DNA of 43,497 nt from Faecalibacterium gallinarum (lineage in GTDB: Bacteria > Bacillota > Clostridia > Oscillospirales > Ruminococcaceae): assembly GCF_022180365.1 (NCBI RefSeq), contig NZ_BQKV01000063.1:1-43497 (forward strand). The letters are read 5' to 3'. The number at the start of each line of letters is the position of its first letter. The first letter of the stretch is position 1. Positions 19,396-27,754 of the stretch are shown piece after piece. The position numbers were made by a program, and so were the translations under genes. The notes beneath the pieces were generated by a model. The model was not told where the DNA came from. It saw only the letters and a program-made list of their open reading frames with translations, and did no database searches.

Positions 19396-19439
19396 GAAGC
19401 TGAAAGCAAAGGCAACAGCAAAACAGGAAGGAGCAGACT

Positions 19440-19817
19440 ATGGAAGCACTGAAAACTGAGATTCAGGAACAGGGTATCCGATATGTTTTGAAAGGCGATG
19501 TTTACCTCCTAGATCTGGAACTGCTGGAAGAAAGCCGCCCCATTGGCCGCTGGGGGCGGCTCCATAAGGAGTATTTGAAAACAAATCGTCCGGTCCTCTA
19601 CAACGCGCTGCTTCTCTCCGGGAAACTGTACACCCTCTTGGCCGACCTGAACGAGCAGGCCTCCGAGCGGTACAGCCTCGTTGTCCGGCAGATGGCCCAG
19701 GCCGAGGGCGTCACTGAGGAGCTGAAAGCAAACGACCCGATGCGCTGGGTGCAAGCGATGAACTCCATCCGCAGCAGAGCAGAGGAAATCATCAAAGCCG
19801 AGATGATCTATCTGTGA
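19440..19817 (+). CDS. TnpV family transposon protein
   Basis: A 125-residue protein matching the TnpV family first described on Tn4451-type mobilizable transposons. Recognisable features are LEESRPIGRWGRLHKEYLK, YTLLADLNEQASERY, and the C-terminal NDPMRWVQAMNSIRSRAEEII. Its biochemical role is unknown. AAGGAG lies 6 bp upstream of the ATG. It is followed after 12 bp by a DUF6809 gene, a frequent pairing on Clostridial mobile elements, so the two are probably one transcript ending at 20159. Confidence 0.8.
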   Translation: MEALKTEIQEQGIRYVLKGDVYLLDLELLEESRPIGRWGRLHKEYLKTNRPVLYNALLLSGKLYTLLADLNEQASERYSLVVRQMAQAEGVTEELKANDPMRWVQAMNSIRSRAEEIIKAEMIYL

Positions 19818-19829
19818 GGAGGGCAGAAT

Positions 19830-20114
19830 ATGATTCTGGAAGCGATTTTTAACGGGGAATTTTATCCCAGTGAGACGGTGATGCCGAAGTCTGAGAAATA
19901 CCGGAACGCACTGAGAGCCTGCGAGAAGATTATGGACCAGTTGGCCGAGAGGCTGACAAAGGAGGACTACGACCTGGTGGAAACGCTCTTGGATCAATCA
20001 TCCATCGCCCAGTTTGAAGAATGTGCGTGCCACTTTAAGTACGGCTTCTCGGCGGGGATGCTGGTGCAGCAGGAGGCGTGGGAGCAGGTCAAAACGGTAA
20101 ATTATGACGAGTGA
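19830..20114 (+). CDS. DUF6809 family small protein
   Basis: A 94-residue protein with the pattern ILEAIFNGEFYPSETVMPKSEKY...CHFKYGFSAGMLVQQEAW, which I recognise as the DUF6809 group common beside TnpV and recombinase genes in gut Clostridia. Function is unknown. GAGGAGGG precedes the ATG. A 19-bp-stem terminator starts 3 bp after the stop codon. Confidence 0.7.
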   Translation: MILEAIFNGEFYPSETVMPKSEKYRNALRACEKIMDQLAERLTKEDYDLVETLLDQSSIAQFEECACHFKYGFSAGMLVQQEAWEQVKTVNYDE

Positions 20115-20116
20115 CG

Positions 20117-20160
20117 CAAAAGCGGCAGGTGCTTCGGGGAGAAGCGCCTGCCGCTTTTGT
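20117..20160 (+). terminator. Strong terminator after the DUF6809 gene
   Basis: A 19-bp stem (20117-20135 with 20141-20159, one wobble pair) and a 5-nt loop; CTTTTG closes the 3' arm. Confidence 0.8.
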
Positions 20161-20249
20161 AATACGCTTGATGTAACATATAAAAACTATTTTTTGAACT
20201 AGAAAATGTTTGCGTTCCATAGTGTACAGCCTGTGATGTTTCATCACAG

Positions 20250-20305
20250 TTCGCGGGGTTTGGGGCACGACCCCAACAAGTTTTTGTATTTGTGTATACA
20301 AATGC
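20250..20305. other. oriT-like hairpin cluster of the mobile element
   Basis: The hairpin ttgggg-cacga-ccccaa (20259-20276) is followed by atttgt-gtat-acaaat (about 20288-20303). GGGG...CCCCAACAAG followed by a GTGTATAC palindrome resembles regions ahead of mobilization genes on Clostridial elements. No relaxase gene remains nearby, so function is doubtful. An inverted, diverged copy of the first hairpin lies at 20425-20450. Confidence 0.3.
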
Positions 20306-20374
20306 ACTGCTTGCGAAGTTTGTATTGAAGAAAATTGTGATTGTAGCTTTAAAAATGTTTTAAATTTTTCGCTA

Positions 20375-20900
20375 TCTAGTTGCGGCAAGCTATGCTTCTG
20401 GCTATCCAACCTGTCAGATGCCGCTTGTTGGGGTAATCCCCAGGCCCCTGTTCATCGCAGAAGTTCCTTCTGCGGCTACGCGTTCAGACAACGCTTTAAT
20501 TGGTTTACTTTAGCGTAAGAGAACCACTAGCTATGCTGGTGTGAATGATTCTGCTTTAGCATTTATCTTACGGGCAAAGCAAGATGATAAGTTAATCCCA
20601 TGTCATAGAAGAATATGGTTTAGGTACTTGGATCGTTTACGAGCTGCGGGGCAAGAAATGTAAAAGGCAAAATTTTTTCAAGGTCTCTTGAGGACTTTGC
20701 TTATATGATGCCCTTCTAGCGCCTCGTCAAGTTATCGGCTTAGCCGATGGTTTAGCTCTTATACTGAAGAGCCAATGATGTTTTGAAGCCATTTTATCAA
20801 CAGAAAGCCGCTTATGCCTACCTGGTGGCTATCCATCTAAGAAAAATGGAGGTGAAAGCCATACCAGGCATGTGAAGCGGTGACTATGGATTATGGGAAG
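20375..20900 (+). ncRNA. Candidate large structured noncoding RNA
   Basis: Gene-free stretch of about 525 nt with many well-formed helices: 20382-20387/20419-20424, 20429-20433/20438-20442, 20456-20463/20467-20474 (8 bp), 20501-20505/20522-20526, 20734-20739/20743-20748, and 20755-20760/20767-20772. There is also a 73-nt multi-helix arm 20808-20880, made of nested segments of 6, 5, 3, 5 and 4 bp. There is no open reading frame of note on either strand. Length and ornateness recall ROOL- or GOLLD-like RNAs, but I cannot match a family consensus by eye. The plus strand is assumed from a weak upstream promoter (TTGAAC-18-CATAGT, 20194-20223). Confidence 0.3.
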
Positions 20901-21082
20901 CAGAAATAAGCATTTTCCAAAAGAAAGGTTACCGATCCTGGTTGAAAGCGTTTAAAATAAGATTTTATATTTTACTACACAAATGTGTTTTTGTCATGAA
21001 ATCGGTTTTTGATTTTTGTGGAAAAGCGCAAAATAGATGAAAACATGTGAAAAATAGCGTTGTTTTTTTAAAAATTTAGTCC

Positions 21083-21111
21083 TTGCATTGATCTGCTGTA
21101 AATAATATAAT
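21083..21111 (+). promoter_or_regulatory. Promoter ahead of the decayed ugd copy and the polysaccharide locus
   Basis: -35 TTGCAT (21083-21088), a 17-bp spacer, and a perfect -10 TATAAT (21106-21111). Transcription would start near 21118, leaving a leader of about 190 nt before the pseudogene start at 21310. It may be the original promoter of the glycan operon. Confidence 0.55.
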
Positions 21112-21309
21112 TAAAATGATTTCTTATAGTGTTTTTGGAGATTAAATTGTTTGCGTTAACATAGATATGTGTGTTTTTTGCAAAAAGAGGGAAAGAGAGT
21201 AAAGACTGGAAGGCTTAGATTGGGGCTACACTGTAGGACGAAAAGTGTTCGGTGAGGTGTACTAATATTAGTGCGGAAAAACGTCTGTAGAAAATGAGGA
21301 GACTTTGTT

Positions 21310-21780
21310 ATGAAAGAATTTGAAAATTGCTGTGGATGGTACCGGGTATGTTAGTCTCTCCGTTGCAACGTTTCTTTCTCAGCATCATCAAATGAAAGCA
21401 GTGGATATCATTCTGGAAAAGGTTACATTGATCAATGATCGAAAACCTCCGATTTAAGATAGTACATTGAAAATACCTGGAAGAAAAGGATTTGAATCTG
21501 ACAGCCACCTTAGAGGCAAAATTTGCTTACAGCAATGCGGAGTTTGTGGGGATTACGGCTCCTACGGACTGTGGTGACAGCGGTACTCAACATTTTGATA
21601 CCAGGTCATTGAGTTGGTAATGTAATATAATCCTAATGGGATTATGGTTATTAAAACTACTATTGTTGTTGGCTATATGGAAAGTGTGCGTAAAGAGTAC
21701 GGGATTAAGAATGTTGTTTTTAGTCCAGATTTCCTGCGTGAATCCAAAGCACTCTATGACAATGTCTACCCTAAATTTTC
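21310..21780 (+). pseudogene. Decayed UDP-glucose 6-dehydrogenase (ugd) copy
   Basis: When read across frameshifts, this segment follows the intact ugd at 25519: ATGAAAGAATTT, then KIAVDGTGYVSLSVATFLSQHH, AVDIILEKVTLIND, and later NPNGIMVIKTTIVVGYMESVRKEYG and [19 protein letters not shown] deletion of about 7 bp right after codon 4 breaks the frame, and several stops follow. The homology ends at about 21778, roughly 160 codons in, so the C-terminal half is lost. The GAGGAGAC ribosome site is still present. It is the oldest of three ugd copies in the window. Confidence 0.8.
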
Positions 21781-22281
21781 AGTTGATTTTTCGTAGGCTA
21801 TGATGATCGTTAAAATCATTCATTATTGCCGAAAAATAAGGCTTTAGGGAACAGGTTTTGGGATAGTGATAAATACATTTCGAACATGAAATTAGGCTGC
21901 AAGGAGTTTTGATAGGTATTGAAAAATGCAGTAATATCAAGGGCTTTCAATAGATGATATAGAGAGTGAAAGGGGTCTACCCTATGAACTTTAGTTGATG
22001 GAGTTTCGGGGATAGATAAGGAATTTTTGAGGCTTGTGTGATGGTTCTTGAAGCCGAAAATGAACATTTCAGGGGCTGAAAAATCAACTGAAATGAACAT
22101 GAGCATTTTCGGATAGACCTGTCCTTGAAGTGATAAGGACAATTCGTGAAGTGATAAACATATTGAGGCTCAAGATAAAGATAGCAGATTCCGCACTGTG
22201 AGTATCACCTTGTGATGACAACATCATCTCCGATGATAACCACAGCTTTATATAAAGAAATCAGATTGGAGTTTACGAAGA
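21781..22281. other. 500-bp gene-poor spacer before the first epimerase
   Basis: AT-rich DNA without a supported gene. A minus-strand frame (22142-21816, 108 codons from a TTG) has no ribosome site or family match that I recognise; it may be transposase debris. A 7-bp hairpin (22120-22126 with 22135-22141) lies at its start. Confidence 0.4.
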
Positions 22282-23346
22282 ATGAGCAAGATTGAATTAA
22301 AAGGCAAAACGATATTGGTCACAGGTGCTGCTGGATTTATTGGCAGCAACCTGGTAAAGCGCCTGTACAACGATGTGAAGGACGTGACTGTCATCGGCAT
22401 CGATAATATGAACGATTATTACGATGTTCGACTGAAGGAGGCACGGCTAGAGGAACTGTCTGTTCATCCTTCTTTTGTTTTTGTAAGGGGCAGCATCGCT
22501 GACAAAGCAATTATCACGGAGATTTTCGAGAAATACAAGCCGCAGATTGTTGTGAATCTGGCGGCACAGGCCGGTGTGAGATACTCCATCACCAACCCGG
22601 ATGCTTACATCGAAAGCAACCTGATCGGTTTCTATAACATCCTCGAAGCCTGCCGTCATTCTTATGACAATGGCGCGACCGGAGTAGAGCATCTGGTGTA
22701 CGCTTCTTCTTCCAGCGTCTATGGCTCCAATAAGAAGGTGCCGTACAGCACGGATGATAAGGTGGACAACCCGGTATCCCTTTATGCAGCGACCAAGAAG
22801 AGTAACGAGCTTCTGGCACACGCCTATTCCAAGCTCTACAACATTCCGTCTACCGGCCTGCGTTTCTTTACCGTTTATGGTCCTGCCGGTCGCCCGGATA
22901 TGGCGTACTTTGGCTTCACCAACAAGCTGCGGAAAGGTAAGACCATTCAGATCTTCAACTACGGCAACTGCAAGCGGGACTTCACCTATGTGGATGACAT
23001 TGTCGAGGGTGTTGTACGCGTGATGCAGAAAGCACCGGACAAAGTGACCGGCGAAGATGGTCTGCCGCTGCCGCCATATGCAGTCTATAACATCGGCAAC
23101 AACCAGCCGGAAAACCTGCTGGATTTTGTGACCATTCTCCAGGAGGAACTGATTCGCGCCGGTGTGCTGCCGGAAGATTATGACTTCGAGGCTCACAAGG
23201 AGCTGGTTCCCATGCAGCCGGGAGATGTGCCGGTGACTTATGCGGACACAACTGCGCTGGAGCGTGACTTTGGGTTTAAGCCTAGCACGAGCCTGAGAAC
23301 TGGATTACGGAAGTTCGCTGAGTGGTACAAAGAATTTTATATGTGA
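22282..23346 (+). CDS. UDP-glucuronate 4-epimerase-like SDR, copy 1
   Basis: Extended short-chain dehydrogenase of 354 residues, probably converting UDP-glucuronate to UDP-galacturonate for the surface glycan. Visible: NAD motif TGAAGFIGSN (near 15-24), SSSSVYGSNKKVPYSTDD, the YxxxK pair in YAATKKSNEL, and the nucleotide-sugar region RFFTVYGPAGRPDMAYFGF typical of the GAE/CapI group. Its product would come from the Ugd enzyme encoded next to it, although here that ugd copy is truncated. It is closely similar along its whole length to copy 2 at 24448, with a small insertion (SYDNGATG) near residue 130. GalE-type UDP-glucose epimerase activity is an alternative. Confidence 0.85.
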   Translation: MSKIELKGKTILVTGAAGFIGSNLVKRLYNDVKDVTVIGIDNMNDYYDVRLKEARLEELSVHPSFVFVRGSIADKAIITEIFEKYKPQIVVNLAAQAGVRYSITNPDAYIESNLIGFYNILEACRHSYDNGATGVEHLVYASSSSVYGSNKKVPYSTDDKVDNPVSLYAATKKSNELLAHAYSKLYNIPSTGLRFFTVYGPAGRPDMAYFGFTNKLRKGKTIQIFNYGNCKRDFTYVDDIVEGVVRVMQKAPDKVTGEDGLPLPPYAVYNIGNNQPENLLDFVTILQEELIRAGVLPEDYDFEAHKELVPMQPGDVPVTYADTTALERDFGFKPSTSLRTGLRKFAEWYKEFYM

Positions 23347-23415
23347 TCATTTTACATTGATAATCCAGCATTGATATGTCGGATCTACCCACAGTGTGGG
23401 AAGGAGAAAAGTATT

Positions 23416-23745
23416 ATGAGAGATTTCAAGGATTTGAAGATTGCAGTCGCCGGTACCGGTTACGTTGGCCTTTCTATTGCCACGTTGCTGGCGCAGCACC
23501 ATAAGGTGACTGCTGTGGATATTGTGCCTGAAAAGGTGGAGCTGATTAACAATAAAAAGTCCCCGATTCAGGATGAGTATATCGAGAAGTATCTGGCAGA
23601 GAAGGAGCTGGATCTGACTGCCACGTTGGATGCAAAGGAGGCGTACACTGACGCTGATTTCGTGGTTATCGCTGCGCCCACCAATGTCTACTCAACAAAC
23701 CGCATTGACGTAGCAACGTCGAAAAGAACCTGTTTTGCACACTAA
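23416..23745 (+). pseudogene. Truncated UDP-glucose 6-dehydrogenase (ugd) copy, 5' part only
   Basis: Starts like the intact gene at 25519 ([23 protein letters not shown]-binding Rossmann motif GTGYVGLS) and matches it almost residue for residue to codon 90 (...VVIAAPTN). The homology stops exactly after 23685. The frame then runs 19 unrelated codons to a stop at 23743-23745. Substrate-binding and catalytic Cys parts are gone, so it cannot be an active dehydrogenase. The break coincides with a repeat (tactcaacaaaccg at 23689-23702), which points to recombination or insertion at that site. Confidence 0.85.
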
Positions 23746-24360
23746 TTGAGTTGCTGAAATTGGTTATATTTCACAGCTATATGAGCTATAAATACTAGAT
23801 ACTTATACAAAACGCTGAACTTTTGGCCTGTGTGGCACAAAATTGGCACATCTTTTTCAGAAGAACCATAGATATGGCGGAAAACAGGAGAAAACAACAA
23901 AAATCCATGAGTTTATCATTAACGTCTGAAACTGCTGTTGAGTACACTATCTGACCCGCTAATGACACCTACATCATAACGGTTTGTTGAGTCATGAAAA
24001 ATAGAGAAAAACAGATGATTTCTACTTCATAAAACAGCTGTTGAGTAGAGCATGTATGGTGATGATAAATACATGTTTTGTGCGGTGAGAGTGAATGATT
24101 TGTTCATAACGAACAATGAATGATGAGAAAAGGACTGAATGATATGTACAGTTTTAACAAAACTCATGCGCCGACAGGGTTCGATTCAACAATCCAACAC
24201 TTAGAAAAACGTCATTGCAGGGTATACGGGGTTCGACTGTATAAATCAACACTTCGGCTATAGAGGAATAGAGACGAGTGTACTCAACGGATGTTTTATG
24301 AAGTAGAAACATGATTGCTGGGGTAATTGGATACGACAGTATAAGAAAACACTTAGCCGC
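23686..24360. repeat. Repeat-rich noncoding segment between the duplicated uge/ugd units
   Basis: Contains five copies of a GTTGAGT core: 23690-23696 (minus), 23937, 23986 and 24040 (plus), and 24282-24288 (minus). A perfect 13-bp inverted pair joins 23690-23702 and 23980-23992. A perfect 12-bp inverted pair joins 23937-23948 and 24277-24288. A 29-bp pair (24019-24047 and 24281-24309) differs at two positions. Three further direct repeats of ~30 bp lie at 24176-24203, 24228-24257 and 24329-24360. No gene is visible from 23746 to 24447. Confidence 0.65.
24019..24309. repeat. 29-bp imperfect inverted repeat flanking a 233-bp segment
   Basis: Left arm 24019-24047 (tttctacttcataaaaca, 3 variable bases, gttgagta) and right arm 24281-24309 are reverse complements except for two positions. 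The enclosed 24048-24280 contains a 6-bp hairpin (24100-24105/24111-24116) and a possible weak promoter (TTGCAG at 24215, TATAAA at 24240, 19-bp spacer). The geometry would fit an invertible segment upstream of copy 2, or a small mobile element. Confidence 0.6.
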
Positions 24361-24447
24361 ATGAGCGGTAAGAGGAAAAAGTAATACTATCTGTGAAGAG
24401 CAGATGTGTACATAGATTAGGAAGTTAACAAAAATGGAGGAATACAT

Positions 24448-25497
24448 ATGAGCACAGTTACTTTAGATAATAAAACGATCTTAGTCACAGGTGCAGCCGG
24501 TTTCATAGGCTCCAATCTTGTGAAACGAATTTATCAGGAGGCTCCTTCTGCTACGGTTATCGGCATCGACAACATGAATGCTTACTACGACGTGGCACTC
24601 AAAGAGTTCCGCCTGAATGAGCTGGCCAAGTATCCCACATTCACTTTTGTAAAAGGTAACATCGCTGATAAGGCACTGATCACGGAGCTGTTCGAGAAGT
24701 ACAAGCCGTCTGTGGTCGTCAACCTTGCTGCACAGGCTGGTGTGCGTTACTCCATCACCAACCCGGATGCTTATGTGGAATCTAACTTGGTCGGCTTTTT
24801 CAATATTCTTGAAGCATGCCGCCATTGCGAGAGTCTGGAGCACCTGGTGTATGCTTCTTCTTCCTCCGTCTACGGTTCCAACAAGAAGGTTCCGTACAGC
24901 ACGGATGACAAGGTAGATAATCCTGTGTCTTTGTATGCAGCCACTAAGAAATCTAATGAGCTGATGGCACATGCCTACTCGAAGCTCTATAACATTCCGT
25001 CCACTGGACTGCGCTTCTTCACCGTGTATGGTCCTGCAGGTCGCCCGGACATGGCCTACTTCGGATTCACCAACAAGCTGGTGAAGGGCGAAACCATCAA
25101 GATTTTCAATTACGGCAATTGCAAGCGTGACTTTACTTATGTGGATGACATTGTCGAGGGTGTTGTCCGTGTGATGAAGAAAGCACCGGACAAGAAGAAC
25201 GGTGAAGATGGGCTGCCGATTCCGCCGTATGCAGTTTACAACATCGGTAATCAGAATCCGGAGAATTTGCTGGACTTCGTGCAGATTCTGAGTGAGGAGC
25301 TGGTTCGTGCAAAGGTACTGCCGGAAGATTATGACTTTGAAGCACACAAGGAACTTGTTCCGATGCAGCCGGGTGATGTGCCTGTGACCTATGCAGATAC
25401 CAGTGCGTTGGAGCGGGACTTTGGATATAAGCCGAGCACAAGTCTGCGGACTGGATTAAGAAATTTCGCTGAGTGGTACGCTGAGTTTTATAAATAA
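24448..25497 (+). CDS. UDP-glucuronate 4-epimerase-like SDR, copy 2
   Basis: A 349-residue extended SDR, paralogous to copy 1 at 22282, with the same NAD motif TGAAGFIGSN, YGSNKKVPYSTDDKVDNP, catalytic YAATK and GNCKRDFTYVDDIVEG. It probably makes UDP-galacturonate from UDP-glucuronate. GGAGG lies 7 bp upstream of the ATG. It is followed after 21 bp by the only intact ugd, so this pair is the working UDP-GalA module. The two copies differ at many synonymous sites, so the duplication is not recent or came from two sources. Confidence 0.86.
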   Translation: MSTVTLDNKTILVTGAAGFIGSNLVKRIYQEAPSATVIGIDNMNAYYDVALKEFRLNELAKYPTFTFVKGNIADKALITELFEKYKPSVVVNLAAQAGVRYSITNPDAYVESNLVGFFNILEACRHCESLEHLVYASSSSVYGSNKKVPYSTDDKVDNPVSLYAATKKSNELMAHAYSKLYNIPSTGLRFFTVYGPAGRPDMAYFGFTNKLVKGETIKIFNYGNCKRDFTYVDDIVEGVVRVMKKAPDKKNGEDGLPIPPYAVYNIGNQNPENLLDFVQILSEELVRAKVLPEDYDFEAHKELVPMQPGDVPVTYADTSALERDFGYKPSTSLRTGLRNFAEWYAEFYK

Positions 25498-25518
25498 AAG
25501 AATTAGAGGGATAGAGAA

Positions 25519-26769
25519 ATGAGAGAATTTAAGGATTTGAAAATTGCTGTGGCTGGTACTGGTTATGTTGGTCTTTCTATTGCTACGTTGCTGTCTCAGC
25601 ATCACAAGGTGACGGCAGTAGATATCATTCCTGAGAAAGTAGAGCTGATTAATAACAAGAAGTCTCCGATTCAGGATGAGTACATTGAAAAGTATCTGGC
25701 AGAAAAGGAACTGGATCTGACCGCAACGTTGGATGCGAAGGAAGCATACAGTGATGCTGATTTTGTCGTAATCGCTGCACCGACAAATTACGATAGCAAG
25801 AAGAATTTCTTTGATACCTCTGCAGTGGAAGCTGTCATTAAACTGGTCATCGAATACAATCCAGAAGCCGTTATGGTTATCAAGAGCACCATCCCGGTTG
25901 GTTACACTGCAAGTGTTCGTGAGAAGTTCCACTGCGACAATATCATCTTCAGCCCGGAGTTCTTGCGTGAGAGCAAGGCTCTGTATGATAACCTTTATCC
26001 CTCCCGTATCATCGTCGGAACCGACGTGGATAATGCTCGACTGGTAAAGGCAGCACACACTTTTGCAGAACTTCTGCAGGAAGGCGCAATTAAAGAGAAC
26101 ATTGACACTCTGTTCATGGGCTTTACTGAGGCAGAGGCAGTTAAGCTGTTCGCCAACACCTATCTGGCACTGCGTGTCAGCTACTTCAACGAACTGGATA
26201 CCTATGCCGAGATGAAGGGACTGAACACACAGCAAATCATTAACGGTGTTTGTCTGGATCCTCGTATTGGTACTCATTACAATAATCCTTCCTTCGGTTA
26301 TGGTGGATATTGCCTGCCGAAAGACACCAAGCAGCTACTAGCAAACTACGCCGATGTGCCAGAAAATCTGATTGAGGCTATTGTCGAGAGTAACAGAACT
26401 CGTAAAGACTTTATTGCAGATCGTGTGCTTGAAATTGCTGGTGCTTATGAAGCGAATGACAGCTGGGATGAGAGCAAGGAAAAAGAAGTTGTGGTCGGTG
26501 TATACCGTCTTACTATGAAGAGTAACAGCGATAACTTCCGCCAGAGTTCCATTCAGGGTGTCATGAAGCGTATCAAGGCAAAAGGCGCAACTGTCATCAT
26601 TTATGAGCCGACTCTGAAAGATGGTGAGAAGTTCTTCGGTAGCGTTGTGGTTAATGATTTGGATGAGTTTAAGAAGCAGAGTCAGGCCATCATCGCAAAC
26701 CGCTATGACAAGTGTCTGGATGATGTGAAAGAGAAAGTATATACGAGAGATATTTTCCAGAGAGATTAA
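25519..26769 (+). CDS. ugd: UDP-glucose 6-dehydrogenase (intact copy)
   Basis: Oxidises UDP-glucose to UDP-glucuronate with two NAD. The 416-residue protein has the Rossmann motif [11 protein letters not shown] (about 12-22), the [10 protein letters not shown] loop, the central helix region [28 protein letters not shown] and the catalytic Cys in [15 protein letters not shown] (Cys about 265). A C-terminal UDP-binding domain follows ([20 protein letters not shown]). It lies 21 bp after the epimerase, with GAGGGATAGAG as ribosome site. It is the only full-length one of three ugd copies in the window. Confidence 0.94.
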   Translation: MREFKDLKIAVAGTGYVGLSIATLLSQHHKVTAVDIIPEKVELINNKKSPIQDEYIEKYLAEKELDLTATLDAKEAYSDADFVVIAAPTNYDSKKNFFDTSAVEAVIKLVIEYNPEAVMVIKSTIPVGYTASVREKFHCDNIIFSPEFLRESKALYDNLYPSRIIVGTDVDNARLVKAAHTFAELLQEGAIKENIDTLFMGFTEAEAVKLFANTYLALRVSYFNELDTYAEMKGLNTQQIINGVCLDPRIGTHYNNPSFGYGGYCLPKDTKQLLANYADVPENLIEAIVESNRTRKDFIADRVLEIAGAYEANDSWDESKEKEVVVGVYRLTMKSNSDNFRQSSIQGVMKRIKAKGATVIIYEPTLKDGEKFFGSVVVNDLDEFKKQSQAIIANRYDKCLDDVKEKVYTRDIFQRD

Positions 26770-26808
26770 GAAACAAATAATTACACATTTAAAAGGGAGG
26801 AAACAATT

Positions 26809-27705
26809 ATGAAGGGCATTATTTTAGCAGGAGGATCTGGCACACGCCTGTATCCTTTGACAAAGGTGACAAGCAAGCAGCTCTTACCTATTTTTGATAA
26901 ACCGATGATTTATTATCCGATGTCAGTTCTGATGAACGCTGGCATCCGTGACATTTTGATTATTTCCACACCACAGGATACTCCTCGCTTTGAGAACCTG
27001 CTGGGTGATGGTCATCAGTTTGGTGTGAATCTGACCTATGCTGTTCAGCCTTCTCCGGATGGATTGGCACAGGCCTTTATCATTGGTGCTGATTTTATTG
27101 GCAATGATTCTGTGGCTATGGTGCTGGGTGACAACATCTTTGCGGGCCACGGATTAAAGAAAAGATTGACTGCCGCAGTAGAAAACGCTGAGAGCGGCAG
27201 GGGTGCAACAGTGTTTGGCTACTACGTGGACGATCCAGAGCGTTTTGGTATCGTTGTGTTCGATAAGAACGGTAAGGCCATTTCTATCGAGGAGAAGCCA
27301 GAACATCCGAAGAGCAACTACTGCGTGACCGGTCTGTACTTCTACGATAACCGCGTGGTCGATTTTGCCAAGAACCTGAAACCGTCTGCCCGTGGTGAAT
27401 TGGAAATTACCGATCTGAACCGTATTTATCTGGAAGACGGCACCCTGAATGTAGAACTGCTGGGTCAGGGCTTCACTTGGCTGGATACAGGTACACATGA
27501 GAGCCTGGTGGATGCCACCAACTTCGTAAAGACTGTCGAGCAGCATCAGCATCGTAAGATTGCTTGCCTGGAAGAAATCGCATATCTGAACGGATGGATC
27601 AGCAAGGATGAGCTGATGGAAGTCTATGAGGTCATGAAGAAGAATCAGTACGGACAGTATCTGAAGGACGTCATGGACGGTAAGTATCAGGAACATCTGT
27701 ATTAA
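26809..27705 (+). CDS. rfbA: Glucose-1-phosphate thymidylyltransferase
   Basis: First step of dTDP-L-rhamnose synthesis: dTTP plus glucose-1-phosphate to dTDP-glucose. The 298-residue length is normal. The nucleotidyl transferase signature [11 protein letters not shown] (about 8-18) and [16 protein letters not shown] are present, with [11 protein letters not shown] and [13 protein letters not shown] further on. GGGAGG precedes the ATG. It begins a complete rfbA-rfbB-rfbD-rfbC set on one strand with short gaps. Confidence 0.95.
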   Translation: MKGIILAGGSGTRLYPLTKVTSKQLLPIFDKPMIYYPMSVLMNAGIRDILIISTPQDTPRFENLLGDGHQFGVNLTYAVQPSPDGLAQAFIIGADFIGNDSVAMVLGDNIFAGHGLKKRLTAAVENAESGRGATVFGYYVDDPERFGIVVFDKNGKAISIEEKPEHPKSNYCVTGLYFYDNRVVDFAKNLKPSARGELEITDLNRIYLEDGTLNVELLGQGFTWLDTGTHESLVDATNFVKTVEQHQHRKIACLEEIAYLNGWISKDELMEVYEVMKKNQYGQYLKDVMDGKYQEHLY

Positions 27706-27754
27706 TTAGAAACGAGCAAAAAAAACATAGATAAGTGTAGAGGAGATTAAAATC

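Noticed and set aside
20089-20409. Minus-strand 106-codon frame
   Set aside because: It runs through the DUF6809 terminator and the oriT-like hairpins and has no ribosome site or domain.
21816-22142. Minus-strand frame of 108 codons as a gene
   Set aside because: It starts at a TTG without a ribosome site, the product matches no family that I recognise, and the DNA lies in a decayed spacer.
24170-24205. tRNA-like T-arm (GGTTCGATTC)
   Set aside because: No acceptor stem, D-arm or anticodon arm can be placed around it.
24176-24360. CRISPR array
   Set aside because: The three repeats differ from each other at several positions, spacings are unequal (about 50 and 100 bp) and no cas gene is present.
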